Shown here in pieces: positions 1-8,788 of a stretch of DNA of 64,000 nucleotides (position 1 is the stretch's first letter; every line of letters begins with the position of its first letter). The notes under the pieces were generated by a model. The model was given only the letters and a program-made list of their open reading frames with translations, was not told the origin of the DNA and ran no database searches. The position numbers and the translations under genes were made by a program. The DNA is from Alphaproteobacteria bacterium (GTDB lineage Bacteria; Pseudomonadota; Alphaproteobacteria; Rhizobiales; JAJFHC01). The stretch is taken from assembly GCA_021775805.1 (NCBI GenBank), contig JAJFHD010000016.1:36478-100477 (forward strand), written 5' to 3'.

Positions 1-622
1 GGTCTTCGATGATCCGGTCAAGGCCGGACCCCAGTGACGCGAAGACAAAGGTTCCCGGAATGATGCCCAGAAACGTTCCGGTAACGTAGGTTGAAAGCCT
101 CACTCCCAACAATGCCGGCGCCAGATTCACAAGCCAGAATGGAAACGCCGGCACCAGACGCAGAAAAAGCAGATAACTCAACGCGTTTTCCCGGAAGCCG
201 CTTGCCAGCTTGTCGAGAAAGGGACCTGCTTTGGCCGACAGTGTTTCCCCAAGAGACGATTTTGCGATCAGAAAGAGTACGGTGGCACCAGTGGTGGCGG
301 CCACGACTGTGGCCGGTCCGCCAACGACCAAACCAAACAAAAAGCCACCGGTGATCGTGAGCAAGGCGCCGCCAGGCAGCGACAACGCGACCGCGGCGAC
401 ATAGATCCCCATATAGGCCAGTATCGCAGCGAGGTAATTCGCAGAAACATACTCTTGCAGGACATCTCGATTCTTCGCGACAAATTCCAAGGAGAGATAA
501 CGGTGCCATCCGTTGAAGATGACGATTCCGGCAATGGCGGCCAGGACGATAAGGGGCAGAAACCGCCGGACCAGTCCCGGTCCACCGGTCGATGTGCCGG
601 TGTCCTCGTTTAACTCACGCAT
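1..622 (-). CDS. TVP38/TMEM64 family membrane protein (3' end outside window)
   Basis: The minus frame is open from an ATG at 622 to the window edge, giving 207 residues without a stop. Residues ~18-35 form a first membrane helix. A long hydrophobic core follows, with a glycine-rich stretch (LPGGALLTITGGFLFG) and a later RLVPAFPFWLVN motif. This arrangement is typical of the SNARE-associated/TVP38/DedA-like superfamily, integral inner-membrane proteins of poorly defined transport or lipid-scramblase role. Only the C-terminal end is missing. It is transcribed away from rpmH and belongs to a separate unit. Family assignment is firm; substrate is unknown. Confidence 0.85.
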   Translation of the reverse strand, partial: MRELNEDTGTSTGGPGLVRRFLPLIVLAAIAGIVIFNGWHRYLSLEFVAKNRDVLQEYVSANYLAAILAYMGIYVAAVALSLPGGALLTITGGFLFGLVVGGPATVVAATTGATVLFLIAKSSLGETLSAKAGPFLDKLASGFRENALSYLLFLRLVPAFPFWLVNLAPALLGVRLSTYVTGTFLGIIPGTFVFASLGSGLDRIIED

Positions 623-862
623 TGTCCGTATCCGTCCCTATGCAGCCGTTCCAGCTTATCACGCGCTGCCAAATAGGCTATTGGTGAATTTCCTGAGCTA
701 TGCCGATTCAGATCACGCGGTGGTGTGATACATATTCTCTAACGCCGCGAAGGTGGGACCCGTTCACTCGCTTGTGATATATCGTCATCGACCGTGACAA
801 ATCCGTCATCGGACCGAAACCGCTGCGCGCCGACAAAATTACGGCTAAAGGCAAGCGTCTCA
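623..862. other. Intergenic region upstream of the rpmH promoter, no gene seen
   Basis: The stretch between the divergent TVP38-like gene and rpmH runs on to 1018; its second half holds the rpmH promoter. No convincing coding frame, tRNA or repeat was seen here. The short open frames lack ribosome binding sites and resemble nothing recognisable. Confidence 0.5.
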
Positions 863-891
863 TTGACTTGGGGCGGATGTACGCCTATAAG
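863..891 (+). promoter_or_regulatory. Sigma-70-type promoter for rpmH-rnpA
   Basis: TTGACT at 863-868 and TATAAG at 886-891 are separated by exactly 17 bp, a near-consensus vegetative promoter. It lies ~128 bp upstream of rpmH on the same strand, which suits strong expression of a ribosomal protein gene and leaves a fairly long 5' leader. Confidence 0.6.
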
Positions 892-1018
892 CCCGCTCGA
901 CTAACATTTTGGCGAAAAATCGAGCTGTTTTCCTGTGTGCGGCGGCATGATCCAAAACTTCGCCCGTCACTGCGGCAAAGAGCCGTGAACAGCAGACCTG
1001 ATTTCGCGGAGAAAGACT

Positions 1019-1153
1019 GTGAAACGTACATATCAACCAAGCGTCCTGGTGCGCAAACGCCGCCACGGGTTTCGTGCCCGCAAGGCGACAAACGGCGGAA
1101 TGAAAATTCTGGCAAACCGTCGGGCACGGGGGCGTAAACGCCTGTCCGCATAG
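1019..1153 (+). CDS. rpmH: 50S ribosomal protein L34
   Basis: A 44-residue, Arg/Lys-rich protein beginning KRTYQPS and containing [11 protein letters not shown] and [12 protein letters not shown] matches L34 along its whole length. The start codon is GTG at 1019; no in-frame ATG fits the conserved N-terminus. L34 sits in the large ribosomal subunit near the tunnel region. rnpA follows 37 bp downstream, the near-universal bacterial pairing. The GTG start may matter to gene callers, which often miss this short gene. Confidence 0.97.
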   Translation: MKRTYQPSVLVRKRRHGFRARKATNGGMKILANRRARGRKRLSA

Positions 1154-1190
1154 GACAATCCGCCTTGAAAAAGGTGGGATTCGATCGCCG

Positions 1191-1571
1191 ATGGATCGCC
1201 TTAAGAAAAGACCGGACTATCTCAAAGCCGCCAAGGGCAAACGCTGGGCAACCATGAGCGTGGTTCTGCAGGCCAGGCGGCGCCAGGATGACAATGCGAT
1301 GCGGGTCGGCTTCACGGTTACCCGCAAGGTCGGCAATGCCGTTGTCCGGAACCGGGTGAAACGGCGGCTGAAAGAGGCGGCAAGACAGATGATTGTGTCC
1401 AAGGGCAATGCCGGTTTCGATTACGTGCTGATCGGGCGGCGCGGCACCTTGACGCGCGCCTATAGCGGCATTCTCGAAGACCTGTCCCTTGCGCTCGACA
1501 AGGTGCATGGGCAATACCACACAACACGAAATCTTGTGGCGAACACGGCCCCGCACGGTGCGTGCGGTTGA
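1191..1571 (+). CDS. rnpA: Ribonuclease P protein component
   Basis: The protein has 126 residues with the family signature around residues 45-65 (NAVVRNRVKRRLKEA), the basic helix that binds the catalytic RNase P RNA. RnpA helps the ribozyme remove 5' leaders from precursor tRNAs. It follows rpmH closely and precedes yidC. No yidD-like frame was found between rnpA and yidC. The ATG at 1191 gives the usual short N-terminus (MDRLKKRPDYL). Confidence 0.96.
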   Translation: MDRLKKRPDYLKAAKGKRWATMSVVLQARRRQDDNAMRVGFTVTRKVGNAVVRNRVKRRLKEAARQMIVSKGNAGFDYVLIGRRGTLTRAYSGILEDLSLALDKVHGQYHTTRNLVANTAPHGACG

Positions 1572-1610
1572 CGGGCGTGGCTTCCACAATGACCGAAACG
1601 GTGAATCTTG

Positions 1611-3410
1611 ATGGGTGAAAACCGGGAACTTCTCTTAGCAGTCACGCTCTCGATCCTGGTCCTGATCGGCTGGCAGTTCTATATCGGCGTCCCCACGGTC
1701 GAAGAGAAAAAGGCCGCGCAACAAACCGAGCAGTCGCAGAACCTAAAGCCAGGAACACCTGCACCGTCGTCCACGCCGGGCGCGCCGGCACTGCCGGCGG
1801 TTGCGCCTTCGGCGGCTGTATCACGTGAAAAAGCTCTCACGGAGTCTCCGCGGGTGGTCATCGATACCCCCAGTCTTGCCGGCTCCATCAATCTCAAGGG
1901 CGCGCGGATTGATGATCTGCGGCTGACGCAGTATCGCGAGACGATTGAACCCGACAGCCCGCAAATCGCCCTGTTTTCGCCAAGGGAGACGGCAAGCCCA
2001 TATTATGCAGAATATGGCTGGGTGGCGACCCAGGGCGCCACCGTCAAGCTTCCCGGGCCGGATACGGTTTGGACCGCGCCGGCGGGCGTGGCGCTGACCC
2101 CGGCAACCCCGGTCACCCTGTCCTATGACAACGGCGAAGGCCTGACCTTCAAGCGGACGGTGAGTGTCGACGACAAGTTCCTGTTCACTGTCAAGCAATC
2201 GGTGAGCAACAACTCCAGCGTCCCCGTGACACTGCATTCCTATGCTCTGATTTCGCGCCATGGTCTGCCGGCGATCGAAGATTTCTTCGTCCTGCACGAA
2301 GGCATGATCGGGCGATTCAGCGAAGACAACAGCACGACGGAAATCGACTATTCCGACCTGGAAGGCGAGGAGCGGCTCAGAAGTTTTGCGTCCACCGGCG
2401 GATGGCTAGGCTACGTGGACAAGTACTGGGCAACAGTGCTCATGCCCGATCAGGCGGCAAAGATATCGGCGCGGATGTTCAGCACTCCTTTGGGGGGCAA
2501 GGAAGTTTTCCAGACCGACTATCGTCTGGACGCCAAGACAGTGCCTGTGGGTGCTGTGATCGAATCCTCCAGCAATCTGTTTGCCGGAGCCAAGGTGGTG
2601 TCGATCATCAATGGCTATGAGGAATCGCTCAAGGTCGAGCATTTGAACCTGCTGATCGACTGGGGATATTTCTTTTTCATCACCAAGCCGATGTTCACGC
2701 TGCTGGACTGGCTCTACAAGCTGGTCGGCAATTTCGGCATCGCGATCCTGCTGGCAACGGTCCTGATCAAGCTTGCCCTGTTTCCGCTTGCAAACAAGTC
2801 CTACGTGTCCATGAGCAAGATGAAACTGCTGCAACCGGAAATGCTCAAGATCCGCGAGCGCCTTGGCGACGACAAAGCCAAACAGCAGCAGGCGATGATG
2901 GAGCTTTACAAGAAGGAAAAGGTCAACCCGATGTCCGGCTGTCTGCCGATCGTGGTTCAGATCCCGATCTTCTTTGCGCTCTACAAGGTTCTGTTCGGCA
3001 CGATCGAAATGCGGCACGCGCCATTCTACGGCTGGATCCAGGATCTGGCCGCACCCGATCCGACATCGATGTTCAACCTGTTCGGCCTGATCCCCTGGGA
3101 CCCTCCGAGCTTCCTGATGATCGGCATCTGGCCGCTGATCATGGGGATCACGATGTTCCTGCAGATGCGCCTCAATCCGACACCGCCGGACCCGGTGCAG
3201 GCGCAGATCTTTACCTGGATGCCGGTGTTCTTCACGTTCCTGCTGGCGACATTCCCGGCCGGCCTTGTGATCTACTGGGCGTGGAACAACTTCCTGTCGA
3301 TCCTCCAGCAGTACACCATCATGACACGGCAGGGCGTGAAGGTGGAGCTGTGGGGCAACCTCAAGGGCACCTTCTCGTTCGGCAAGAAAAAGGAAGAAGG
3401 GCCGAGCTGA
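1611..3410 (+). CDS. yidC: Membrane protein insertase YidC
   Basis: The protein has 599 residues counted from the ATG at 1611; a TTG one codon earlier is also possible. The N-terminus MGENRELLLAVTLSILVLIGW is the first membrane helix. A Pro/Ala-rich linker and a large periplasmic domain (~60-340) follow. The conserved insertase core begins near residue 345, including the region PMSGCLPIVVQIPIFFALYK and a basic C-terminus. YidC inserts and folds inner-membrane proteins with or without SecYEG. Length and order rnpA-yidC-engB are as expected for alphaproteobacteria. Confidence 0.97.
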   Translation: MGENRELLLAVTLSILVLIGWQFYIGVPTVEEKKAAQQTEQSQNLKPGTPAPSSTPGAPALPAVAPSAAVSREKALTESPRVVIDTPSLAGSINLKGARIDDLRLTQYRETIEPDSPQIALFSPRETASPYYAEYGWVATQGATVKLPGPDTVWTAPAGVALTPATPVTLSYDNGEGLTFKRTVSVDDKFLFTVKQSVSNNSSVPVTLHSYALISRHGLPAIEDFFVLHEGMIGRFSEDNSTTEIDYSDLEGEERLRSFASTGGWLGYVDKYWATVLMPDQAAKISARMFSTPLGGKEVFQTDYRLDAKTVPVGAVIESSSNLFAGAKVVSIINGYEESLKVEHLNLLIDWGYFFFITKPMFTLLDWLYKLVGNFGIAILLATVLIKLALFPLANKSYVSMSKMKLLQPEMLKIRERLGDDKAKQQQAMMELYKKEKVNPMSGCLPIVVQIPIFFALYKVLFGTIEMRHAPFYGWIQDLAAPDPTSMFNLFGLIPWDPPSFLMIGIWPLIMGITMFLQMRLNPTPPDPVQAQIFTWMPVFFTFLLATFPAGLVIYWAWNNFLSILQQYTIMTRQGVKVELWGNLKGTFSFGKKKEEGPS

Positions 3411-3445
3411 CGGGCGATCTCGTCTTGCTCGGAGCCTGACGTGGA

Positions 3446-4111
3446 ATGATCCAAGAGTCAGCTCAGACGCCGCAACCGCCCGAATTCGATGCTGAATTGC
3501 TGGAGGATGCCCGCAAGCTGTTTGCCGGTCCGTGCACCTTCGTCAAGGGCGTCGCCGAGCTGGACCAGCTTCCCGATCTGGACCGGATGGAAGTGGCCTT
3601 CGCCGGCCGCTCCAACGTGGGAAAGTCGAGCCTGCTCAACGCCTTGACCAACCGTACCAGCCTTGCCAGAACTTCAAACACGCCGGGCCGGACCCGGGAA
3701 CTCAACTATTTTGAACTCGGCGACCTGCTCTACATCGTCGACATGCCGGGCTACGGCTATGCCAAGGTAGAAAAACGGCTGGTGGCGGCGTGGAACAAGA
3801 TGATCCGGCAATTCCTGCTCGGCCGCACCGAGCTGCGGCGCGTCTTCCTGCTGATCGACGCACGCCACGGCCCCAAGCCCAATGACATCGAAGTCATGAC
3901 GTCGCTAGACGCCGTGGCCGTGTCCTATCAGATCGTCCTGACCAAGATCGACAAAATCAAATCCGGCGAACTGTCAAAGGTGTTCAAGCACACCGCCGAC
4001 GTAATTTCGAAACATCCGGCAGCCCACCCGGACATACACCTGACCTCGAGCGCGAAAGGCACCGGCATCGATGCGCTGCAGGCGGAAATCGTCGCGCTGG
4101 CCCGTCTGTGA
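3446..4111 (+). CDS. engB: Ribosome biogenesis GTP-binding protein EngB/YsxC
   Basis: This 221-residue TrmE-Era-type small GTPase has G1 GRSNVGKSS at residues 54-62, G3 DMPGYGYA near residue 98 and G4 TKID in the second half. EngB acts in late assembly of the large ribosomal subunit. The ATG at 3446 gives a ~30-residue acidic leader before the G domain, common in alphaproteobacteria. It lies between yidC and argB on the same strand, probably co-transcribed. Confidence 0.96.
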   Translation: MIQESAQTPQPPEFDAELLEDARKLFAGPCTFVKGVAELDQLPDLDRMEVAFAGRSNVGKSSLLNALTNRTSLARTSNTPGRTRELNYFELGDLLYIVDMPGYGYAKVEKRLVAAWNKMIRQFLLGRTELRRVFLLIDARHGPKPNDIEVMTSLDAVAVSYQIVLTKIDKIKSGELSKVFKHTADVISKHPAAHPDIHLTSSAKGTGIDALQAEIVALARL

Positions 4112-4162
4112 GGTTTGGTCTATAAGCCGACGCATCACGCATTTTGACCGGACAAGCAGATC

Positions 4163-5083
4163 ATGAATTCATCGTCCCCCGGAACCGACTTTGCGCTTGA
4201 AGACAAGGCCCGGATACTCTCCGAAGCCCTGCCCTTCATGCAGAAATACGATGCCAAGACCGTGATCGTGAAATATGGCGGCCACGCCATGGGCGACGAC
4301 GCCCTGGCCAGGGCTTTTGCCCGCGACATCGTCCTGCTCAAGCAAAGCGGTGTCAACCCGGTGGTGGTCCATGGCGGCGGCCCGCAGATCGGGGCGATGC
4401 TCGAGCGGCTGAAGATCAAGAGCGACTTCGCCGACGGCCTGCGGATTACCGACAAGGCGACTGTCGACGTGGTGGAGATGGTACTGGCGGGGTCGATCAA
4501 CAAGGAAATCGTCACGGCCATCAACCAGGCCGGCGGGCGGGCGGCCGGGCTTTCGGGCAAGGACGGCAATCTGGTGGTCGCGCGCAAGCTGACCAGGACC
4601 AAGCAGGATCCGGAATCGCGCATCGAGCGGGTGCTCGACCTGGGCTTTGTCGGCGAGCCGGAACGCATCAACCCCGAGCTCTTGAACACCTTCATCGACA
4701 GCGACGTGATCCCGGTGATCGCCCCGATCGGCGTCTCCGCCACCGGCGAGACCTTCAACATCAATGCCGACACCGTGGCCGGCGCCCTGGCAGGCGCCAT
4801 GAATGCCAAACGCCTCCTGTTGCTGACCGACGTTGCCGGCGTGCTCGACAAGGACGGCGCGCTGGTGCCGGAACTCAGCGTGCCCCAGGCCAAGGGACTG
4901 ATCGCCGACGGCGTGATCTCGGGCGGCATGATCCCGAAGATCGAAACCTGCATCTACACCGTCGAACAGGGTGTCGAGGGCGTCGTCATCGTCGATGGCC
5001 GGGTCGCCCATTCGGTCCTGCTGGAGTTGTTCATGGAAGGCGGCTTCGGCACCCGCATCAGCGCGTCGGGGATTGCGGTCTGA
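4163..5083 (+). CDS. argB: Acetylglutamate kinase
   Basis: The protein has 306 residues. It carries the amino-acid kinase motifs [11 protein letters not shown] (34-44), HGGGPQIG (70-77) and NADTVAGA (201-208), and the lysine-bearing GGMIPKIE segment (~254-261). It phosphorylates N-acetylglutamate with ATP, the second step of arginine synthesis, in the cytoplasm. All catalytic regions are intact, so this is the functional copy. A shortened relative lies 6.4 kb downstream (11508-11909). The start ATG at 4163 is preceded by a purine-rich region. Confidence 0.97.
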   Translation: MNSSSPGTDFALEDKARILSEALPFMQKYDAKTVIVKYGGHAMGDDALARAFARDIVLLKQSGVNPVVVHGGGPQIGAMLERLKIKSDFADGLRITDKATVDVVEMVLAGSINKEIVTAINQAGGRAAGLSGKDGNLVVARKLTRTKQDPESRIERVLDLGFVGEPERINPELLNTFIDSDVIPVIAPIGVSATGETFNINADTVAGALAGAMNAKRLLLLTDVAGVLDKDGALVPELSVPQAKGLIADGVISGGMIPKIETCIYTVEQGVEGVVIVDGRVAHSVLLELFMEGGFGTRISASGIAV

Positions 5084-5182
5084 ATGAGCGGCGCAGAATT
5101 GGAAGCGTTGATTTTATCTTCCTTTCCACATTGATCCGGGAGCGCTGGACAGTGTTTCGCAAAAATGGAGCGCAACGACTGA

Positions 5183-5977
5183 ATGACGAATCCGGACAGA
5201 AAAGCCCAAAGAACGCCGAGCAATCAAAGCTCCGTGGTATCCAAATGCACACGGCTTCTGGACATCCTGGCCGATGCGGGAAAACCCCTCAGTTTCGCGG
5301 AGATTGTCGCACGATCGGGCTTCGTGAAAAGTTCCGCGCATCGGATCATCGCCATAATGCTGACGGAAGGCCTGGCAGAATACGACGATCGGGCAAAGAC
5401 ATACTGGATAGGCCCCAAACTGATGAGCTGGGCAATGCGGGCCTGGCGGAGTACCGATCTTCAAAGCGTTGCAGCCGACGAATTGGAGCGGTTGCGTGAG
5501 GCGACGGGTCACAACGTAGAGCTTGCCGTACGGGACGGGGAACGCGTTTTGTATCTTCGCACTTTCAACAGTTATCCGGTGCGGCTAGCCGCCAAGGCAG
5601 GCGATCATGCACCGCTGCATTGCACCGCGATCGGTAAGGCGTTGACGGCCTTTCTGCCGGAACACGAACAGGCCGGTGTGGTCGAGGGAATAGAATTCCG
5701 GCCGTTTACGGAGTATTCCTGCACAGACCGGACCTCGTTTGAAGAGGAACTCGATCAAGTAAGAAAGCAAGGATATGCTGTTTGCGACCGTGAGGAGTTT
5801 TTACAGGTCTGCGGCATTGCTGCACCAATTTTTGACTTCGAGCAATCTGTACAAGGCGCGTTTTGCGTATGGGCATTGACCGATAGGGCAGGAATGGATT
5901 TCGTCCGCGGTTTTGTTCCTCTTGTGCTTGATACGGCACAAAGAATCTCAGCACGACTGGGCTATCAGGACCTTTGA
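5183..5977 (+). CDS. IclR family transcriptional regulator
   Basis: The protein has 264 residues. Residues ~18-80 form a winged helix-turn-helix (VVSKCTRLLDILAD, then FAEIVARSGFVKSSAHRII). Residues ~95-260 form the IclR effector domain (APLHCTAIGKALTAFLP, CGIAAPIFD). The gene starts at the ATG at 5183, 99 bp after argB. It is followed in the same direction by an FAD oxidoreductase and an ABC importer, so it is the likely regulator of that catabolic set. A palindrome at 6056-6085 between it and the oxidoreductase is a candidate operator. The effector is unknown. Confidence 0.9.
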   Translation: MTNPDRKAQRTPSNQSSVVSKCTRLLDILADAGKPLSFAEIVARSGFVKSSAHRIIAIMLTEGLAEYDDRAKTYWIGPKLMSWAMRAWRSTDLQSVAADELERLREATGHNVELAVRDGERVLYLRTFNSYPVRLAAKAGDHAPLHCTAIGKALTAFLPEHEQAGVVEGIEFRPFTEYSCTDRTSFEEELDQVRKQGYAVCDREEFLQVCGIAAPIFDFEQSVQGAFCVWALTDRAGMDFVRGFVPLVLDTAQRISARLGYQDL

Positions 5978-6055
5978 CCCCTGTGTTCGGGGCGGTAGTT
6001 CCAGCGTTCGTGACCAAGAAAATTGTTGACTCCAATCATTCAACGCGGCGAGTAT

Positions 6056-6085
6056 TGTATTACGGTATATTTGTTCTGTAATACA
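6056..6085. promoter_or_regulatory. Inverted repeat, candidate operator upstream of the FAD oxidoreductase
   Basis: TGTATTAC (6056-6063) and GTAATACA (6078-6085) are perfect 8-bp inverted arms separated by 14 bp in an AT-rich patch, 55 bp before the oxidoreductase ATG at 6140. A TTGACT lies just upstream at 6026-6031. Position and symmetry suit a dimeric regulator, most simply the adjacent IclR protein. That link is inference. Confidence 0.45.
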
Positions 6086-6139
6086 GAACTATTAAAGATT
6101 GAATGTTCTGATTTCCTCTGCGCGCTGGGTGATTGCATA

Positions 6140-7447
6140 ATGGATTTGCAGACCAACAGATTGTCTACGATTGAAGACAAGCCGCTTTGGTCTGTAACAG
6201 CACCCGAACGGCCTGCCGGTACGCCTCTCAACACCGACCTGACTTGCGATATCGCCATTGCCGGTGCCGGCTTCACCGGCCTGCGTGCAGCTCTGGCGCT
6301 GGCGGAGGCGGGCTGCAAGGTTGCCGTCTTCGATCTTGGCGACGTGGGATTCGGCGCCGCGGGCCGAAGCGGTGGACAGGTCAATCCGATGCTGCCCGTG
6401 GCGCGTCCGGGAGAATTGCTTGAAGCCGTCGGCGGTACCTATTTTGAACGAATGGCGGAAGTGTCACTCGGATCGGCCGACGAACTGTTTGACCTTGTGC
6501 GCCGCTACGACATCGACTGCGATGCCCGTCAGCACGGATGGATCCGGGCTGACCACAGTCCTGCCGCGTGCGAACTGGCCAGAGCCGCTGCCCGGGACTG
6601 GAACAGGTTCGGCGCCGGGTTTGAGTTTATCGATGGCGACGACGTGAAACGGATGACCGGTTCACCCCGTTACTCTTCTGCCACGTTCTCCGGAAAGGGC
6701 GGCGCGGTGCAACCGCTCGCTCTGGCGCGCGGCCTTGCCAAGGCGGCGGAACAGGCCGGGGCCATAATCTATGCCCACTCCGCGGTATCGGACCTCAAGC
6801 GTGTGGATCAGCGCTGGATAATGAAAGCTGCCGGGCATCAGGTGAAGGCCGACAAGGTTTTGCTGGCAACCAACGGATACACTGACGAGCTCTACACCGG
6901 CCTGAAGAACTCAGTTCTGCCGCTGACCCCGGTTCAGATTGCAACCGGACCGCTGGACGAAGAGGAAATTGGCCCAATCCTGCCGGACGGACAGACGATT
7001 TCCGACACCCGCCGACTGATCATGTATGCCCGCCGTGAACCGAACAATCGTTTCGTGTTCGGCGGCATAGGATTCCAGAAACTGCTTGACCGGGTCGGTG
7101 GACATAAGTGGCTGCTAAAGGATGTCGCTCGGGTCTTCCCCTCCATTCGGCCGGGCAGCTGGCGCTTCAGATGGAGCGGGCGGATAGCGATCACAACGGA
7201 TAAAGTTCCGCATTTTCACGAACCGGCACCCGGAATACTGGCGGGTCTCGGTTACAACGGACGCGGTGTAGCGATGTCGCTGGTCATGGGTCGCATTCTG
7301 GCCGAAAGGGCGCTGGGCGCCGACCCTCATCTTCTGCCGTTTCCAGTTACCCCGATCAGGCGCATGGCCTTTCGCGATATTCAGACAATTGGTGCCGGCG
7401 CCGCAATGAGATTTCTGCGTTTTCGAGACAACATGGAGTTTGGCTAA
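6140..7447 (+). CDS. FAD-dependent oxidoreductase, amine-oxidase/DadA-like
   Basis: The protein has 435 residues counted from ATG 6140. The frame is open further upstream, but that stretch overlaps the palindrome and is not protein-like. The dinucleotide fold DIAIAGAGFTGLRAALALAEAG (GAGFTG at 42-47) is followed by FGAAGRSGGQ, the pattern of the DAO family that includes gamma-glutamylputrescine oxidase and D-amino acid dehydrogenases. The C-terminus has a second FAD-contacting segment, AGLGYNGRGVAMS. The likely reaction is flavin-dependent oxidation of an amine or amino acid taken up by the adjacent ABC transporter. Substrate is not readable from sequence. Confidence 0.85.
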   Translation: MDLQTNRLSTIEDKPLWSVTAPERPAGTPLNTDLTCDIAIAGAGFTGLRAALALAEAGCKVAVFDLGDVGFGAAGRSGGQVNPMLPVARPGELLEAVGGTYFERMAEVSLGSADELFDLVRRYDIDCDARQHGWIRADHSPAACELARAAARDWNRFGAGFEFIDGDDVKRMTGSPRYSSATFSGKGGAVQPLALARGLAKAAEQAGAIIYAHSAVSDLKRVDQRWIMKAAGHQVKADKVLLATNGYTDELYTGLKNSVLPLTPVQIATGPLDEEEIGPILPDGQTISDTRRLIMYARREPNNRFVFGGIGFQKLLDRVGGHKWLLKDVARVFPSIRPGSWRFRWSGRIAITTDKVPHFHEPAPGILAGLGYNGRGVAMSLVMGRILAERALGADPHLLPFPVTPIRRMAFRDIQTIGAGAAMRFLRFRDNMEFG

Positions 7448-7597
7448 GAGATACACAGCTGAGAATTCGGCGTTCTGCACTCAAACAAAAATTGGTATGG
7501 TGTGATCGTAGCGACTTCTTGCCGTCGTGCGTGAAAACCATGCGTGCTCGGAATTGCAGGAATAACGAAGAGTTTGGATCCAATGGGAGGAATAGAA

Positions 7598-8569
7598 GTG
7601 AGACCTTTATTTAAGACGACAATTTTTGCGGCGGCCGGGGCATTTGCCATGGTTGCGGTATCCACGGCGCAGGCTGCGGAGAAAGTCAACGTTGCTTTTT
7701 TTCTGGAATGGGCAACGCCAAACCTGATTGCAAAAGTCGACAAAGCCTATGACAAGGCGATGGGCGTCGACGTTAACTGGGTTGATTTCACAACCGGCAC
7801 GGCAATGACGGAGGCCATGCTGGCGGGCGACATCGACATTTCCTATTCTCAGGGCCTGGCGCCGTTTGTGACGGCTATCCAGCAGGGTGCGCCGTTGAAA
7901 ATGATCGGCATTGCCGTCGTTTACGAAGCCAACGACTGCTTTGTCAAAAACGGGCTGGGTATCGATTCATCCAACGCTTCGGAGCTTGAGGGCAAAACTG
8001 TAGCGGTGCCGTTGAACACAATGGCTGACTACGCGTTCCGCAGTTACATGTCGCATCTGAAAGTCGACATCTCGAAGATGAAGATTGTCGATCAGGCTCC
8101 GCCGGACGGTGCCAAATCACTGGCTGACGGCGCGGTCGACATGGCTTGCGTATTCGGTGGTGTGGCCTCGAGTGCTGCGGCCGAAGTGGGCAAGGCCATC
8201 ATGTCCAGCAAGCAGAAGGTAGACGCCGGAATCGGTTCGTTTGACGTGATATCAGTCACTGAGAAATTCGCGACCGAAAATCCTGAACTGGTGAAATCAT
8301 TCCTGGAAGTCACCGATGATGCGAACAGTTCCTGGAAGGGTACCGACGGGGAATACCAGAAAGCGGCCACGGCCTCCGGCATGGATGTTGATACGACCAA
8401 GACCCAGGTTTCAGGGTTCATCATGCCGTCCAACAAGGAGCAGCTGGAAAAGTATTTCGGCAAGGACGGCATTGCGGCCGCAGCTGCGGCATCGCTTGGC
8501 CTGGTCTTCTCCGGGGACTCGGATGGCTCGGCGATTGCCAAGACAATCGACAGCTCTTTCCTGAAATAG
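7598..8569 (+). CDS. ABC transporter substrate-binding protein, TauA/SsuA-like
   Basis: The GTG at 7598 is chosen because GGAGG lies 7 nt before it; an in-frame ATG at 7583 contains that site itself. The protein (323 residues) starts with a signal peptide ending in AQA (cleavage near residue 26). The mature part resembles NMT1/TauA-type periplasmic binding proteins, with the pattern AMLAGDIDISYSQG and GKTVAVPLNTMADY. It captures a small organic substrate in the periplasm for the ATPase and permease that follow. A Trp/Phe-rich start (FFLEWATPN) may line the ligand site. The substrate could be taurine-like, but the neighbouring amine oxidase suggests an amine. Confidence 0.85.
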   Translation: MRPLFKTTIFAAAGAFAMVAVSTAQAAEKVNVAFFLEWATPNLIAKVDKAYDKAMGVDVNWVDFTTGTAMTEAMLAGDIDISYSQGLAPFVTAIQQGAPLKMIGIAVVYEANDCFVKNGLGIDSSNASELEGKTVAVPLNTMADYAFRSYMSHLKVDISKMKIVDQAPPDGAKSLADGAVDMACVFGGVASSAAAEVGKAIMSSKQKVDAGIGSFDVISVTEKFATENPELVKSFLEVTDDANSSWKGTDGEYQKAATASGMDVDTTKTQVSGFIMPSNKEQLEKYFGKDGIAAAAAASLGLVFSGDSDGSAIAKTIDSSFLK

Positions 8570-8591
8570 GACGACGTCGCACAAAACGGGA

Positions 8592-8627
8592 GGAGGCTGC
8601 GGGATGCGGCCTCCTTTCCTGTCTTTC
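8592..8627 (+). terminator. Hairpin between binding-protein and ATPase genes
   Basis: GGAGGCTGC (8592-8600) pairs with GCGGCCTCC (8606-8614) through one G-U pair, with a 5-nt loop, followed by a pyrimidine-rich run TTTCCTGTCTTTC. It sits 22 bp after the binding-protein stop and 175 bp before the ATPase. It probably acts as a partial terminator or 3' stabiliser, keeping the binding protein in excess over the membrane components. Confidence 0.55.
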
Positions 8628-8788
8628 TGAAAAATTGCTTGCAGGTGATTTTGTTCTGGCAACCCGGGTATCGCCCTTGCCATCCGCACTCTCCGGAACT
8701 TAAGATCCCGCATTCACCTTGGGCCGAGGCATGCATGTGGTCTCCTGAGATCGCATGGTTCACAAAAATCGATGATCAGAAGTACATA

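Noticed and set aside
6023..6139. Upstream extension of the FAD oxidoreductase
   Set aside because: The extra residues are encoded by the AT-rich palindromic promoter region and do not resemble the family; ATG 6140 gives the expected N-terminus.
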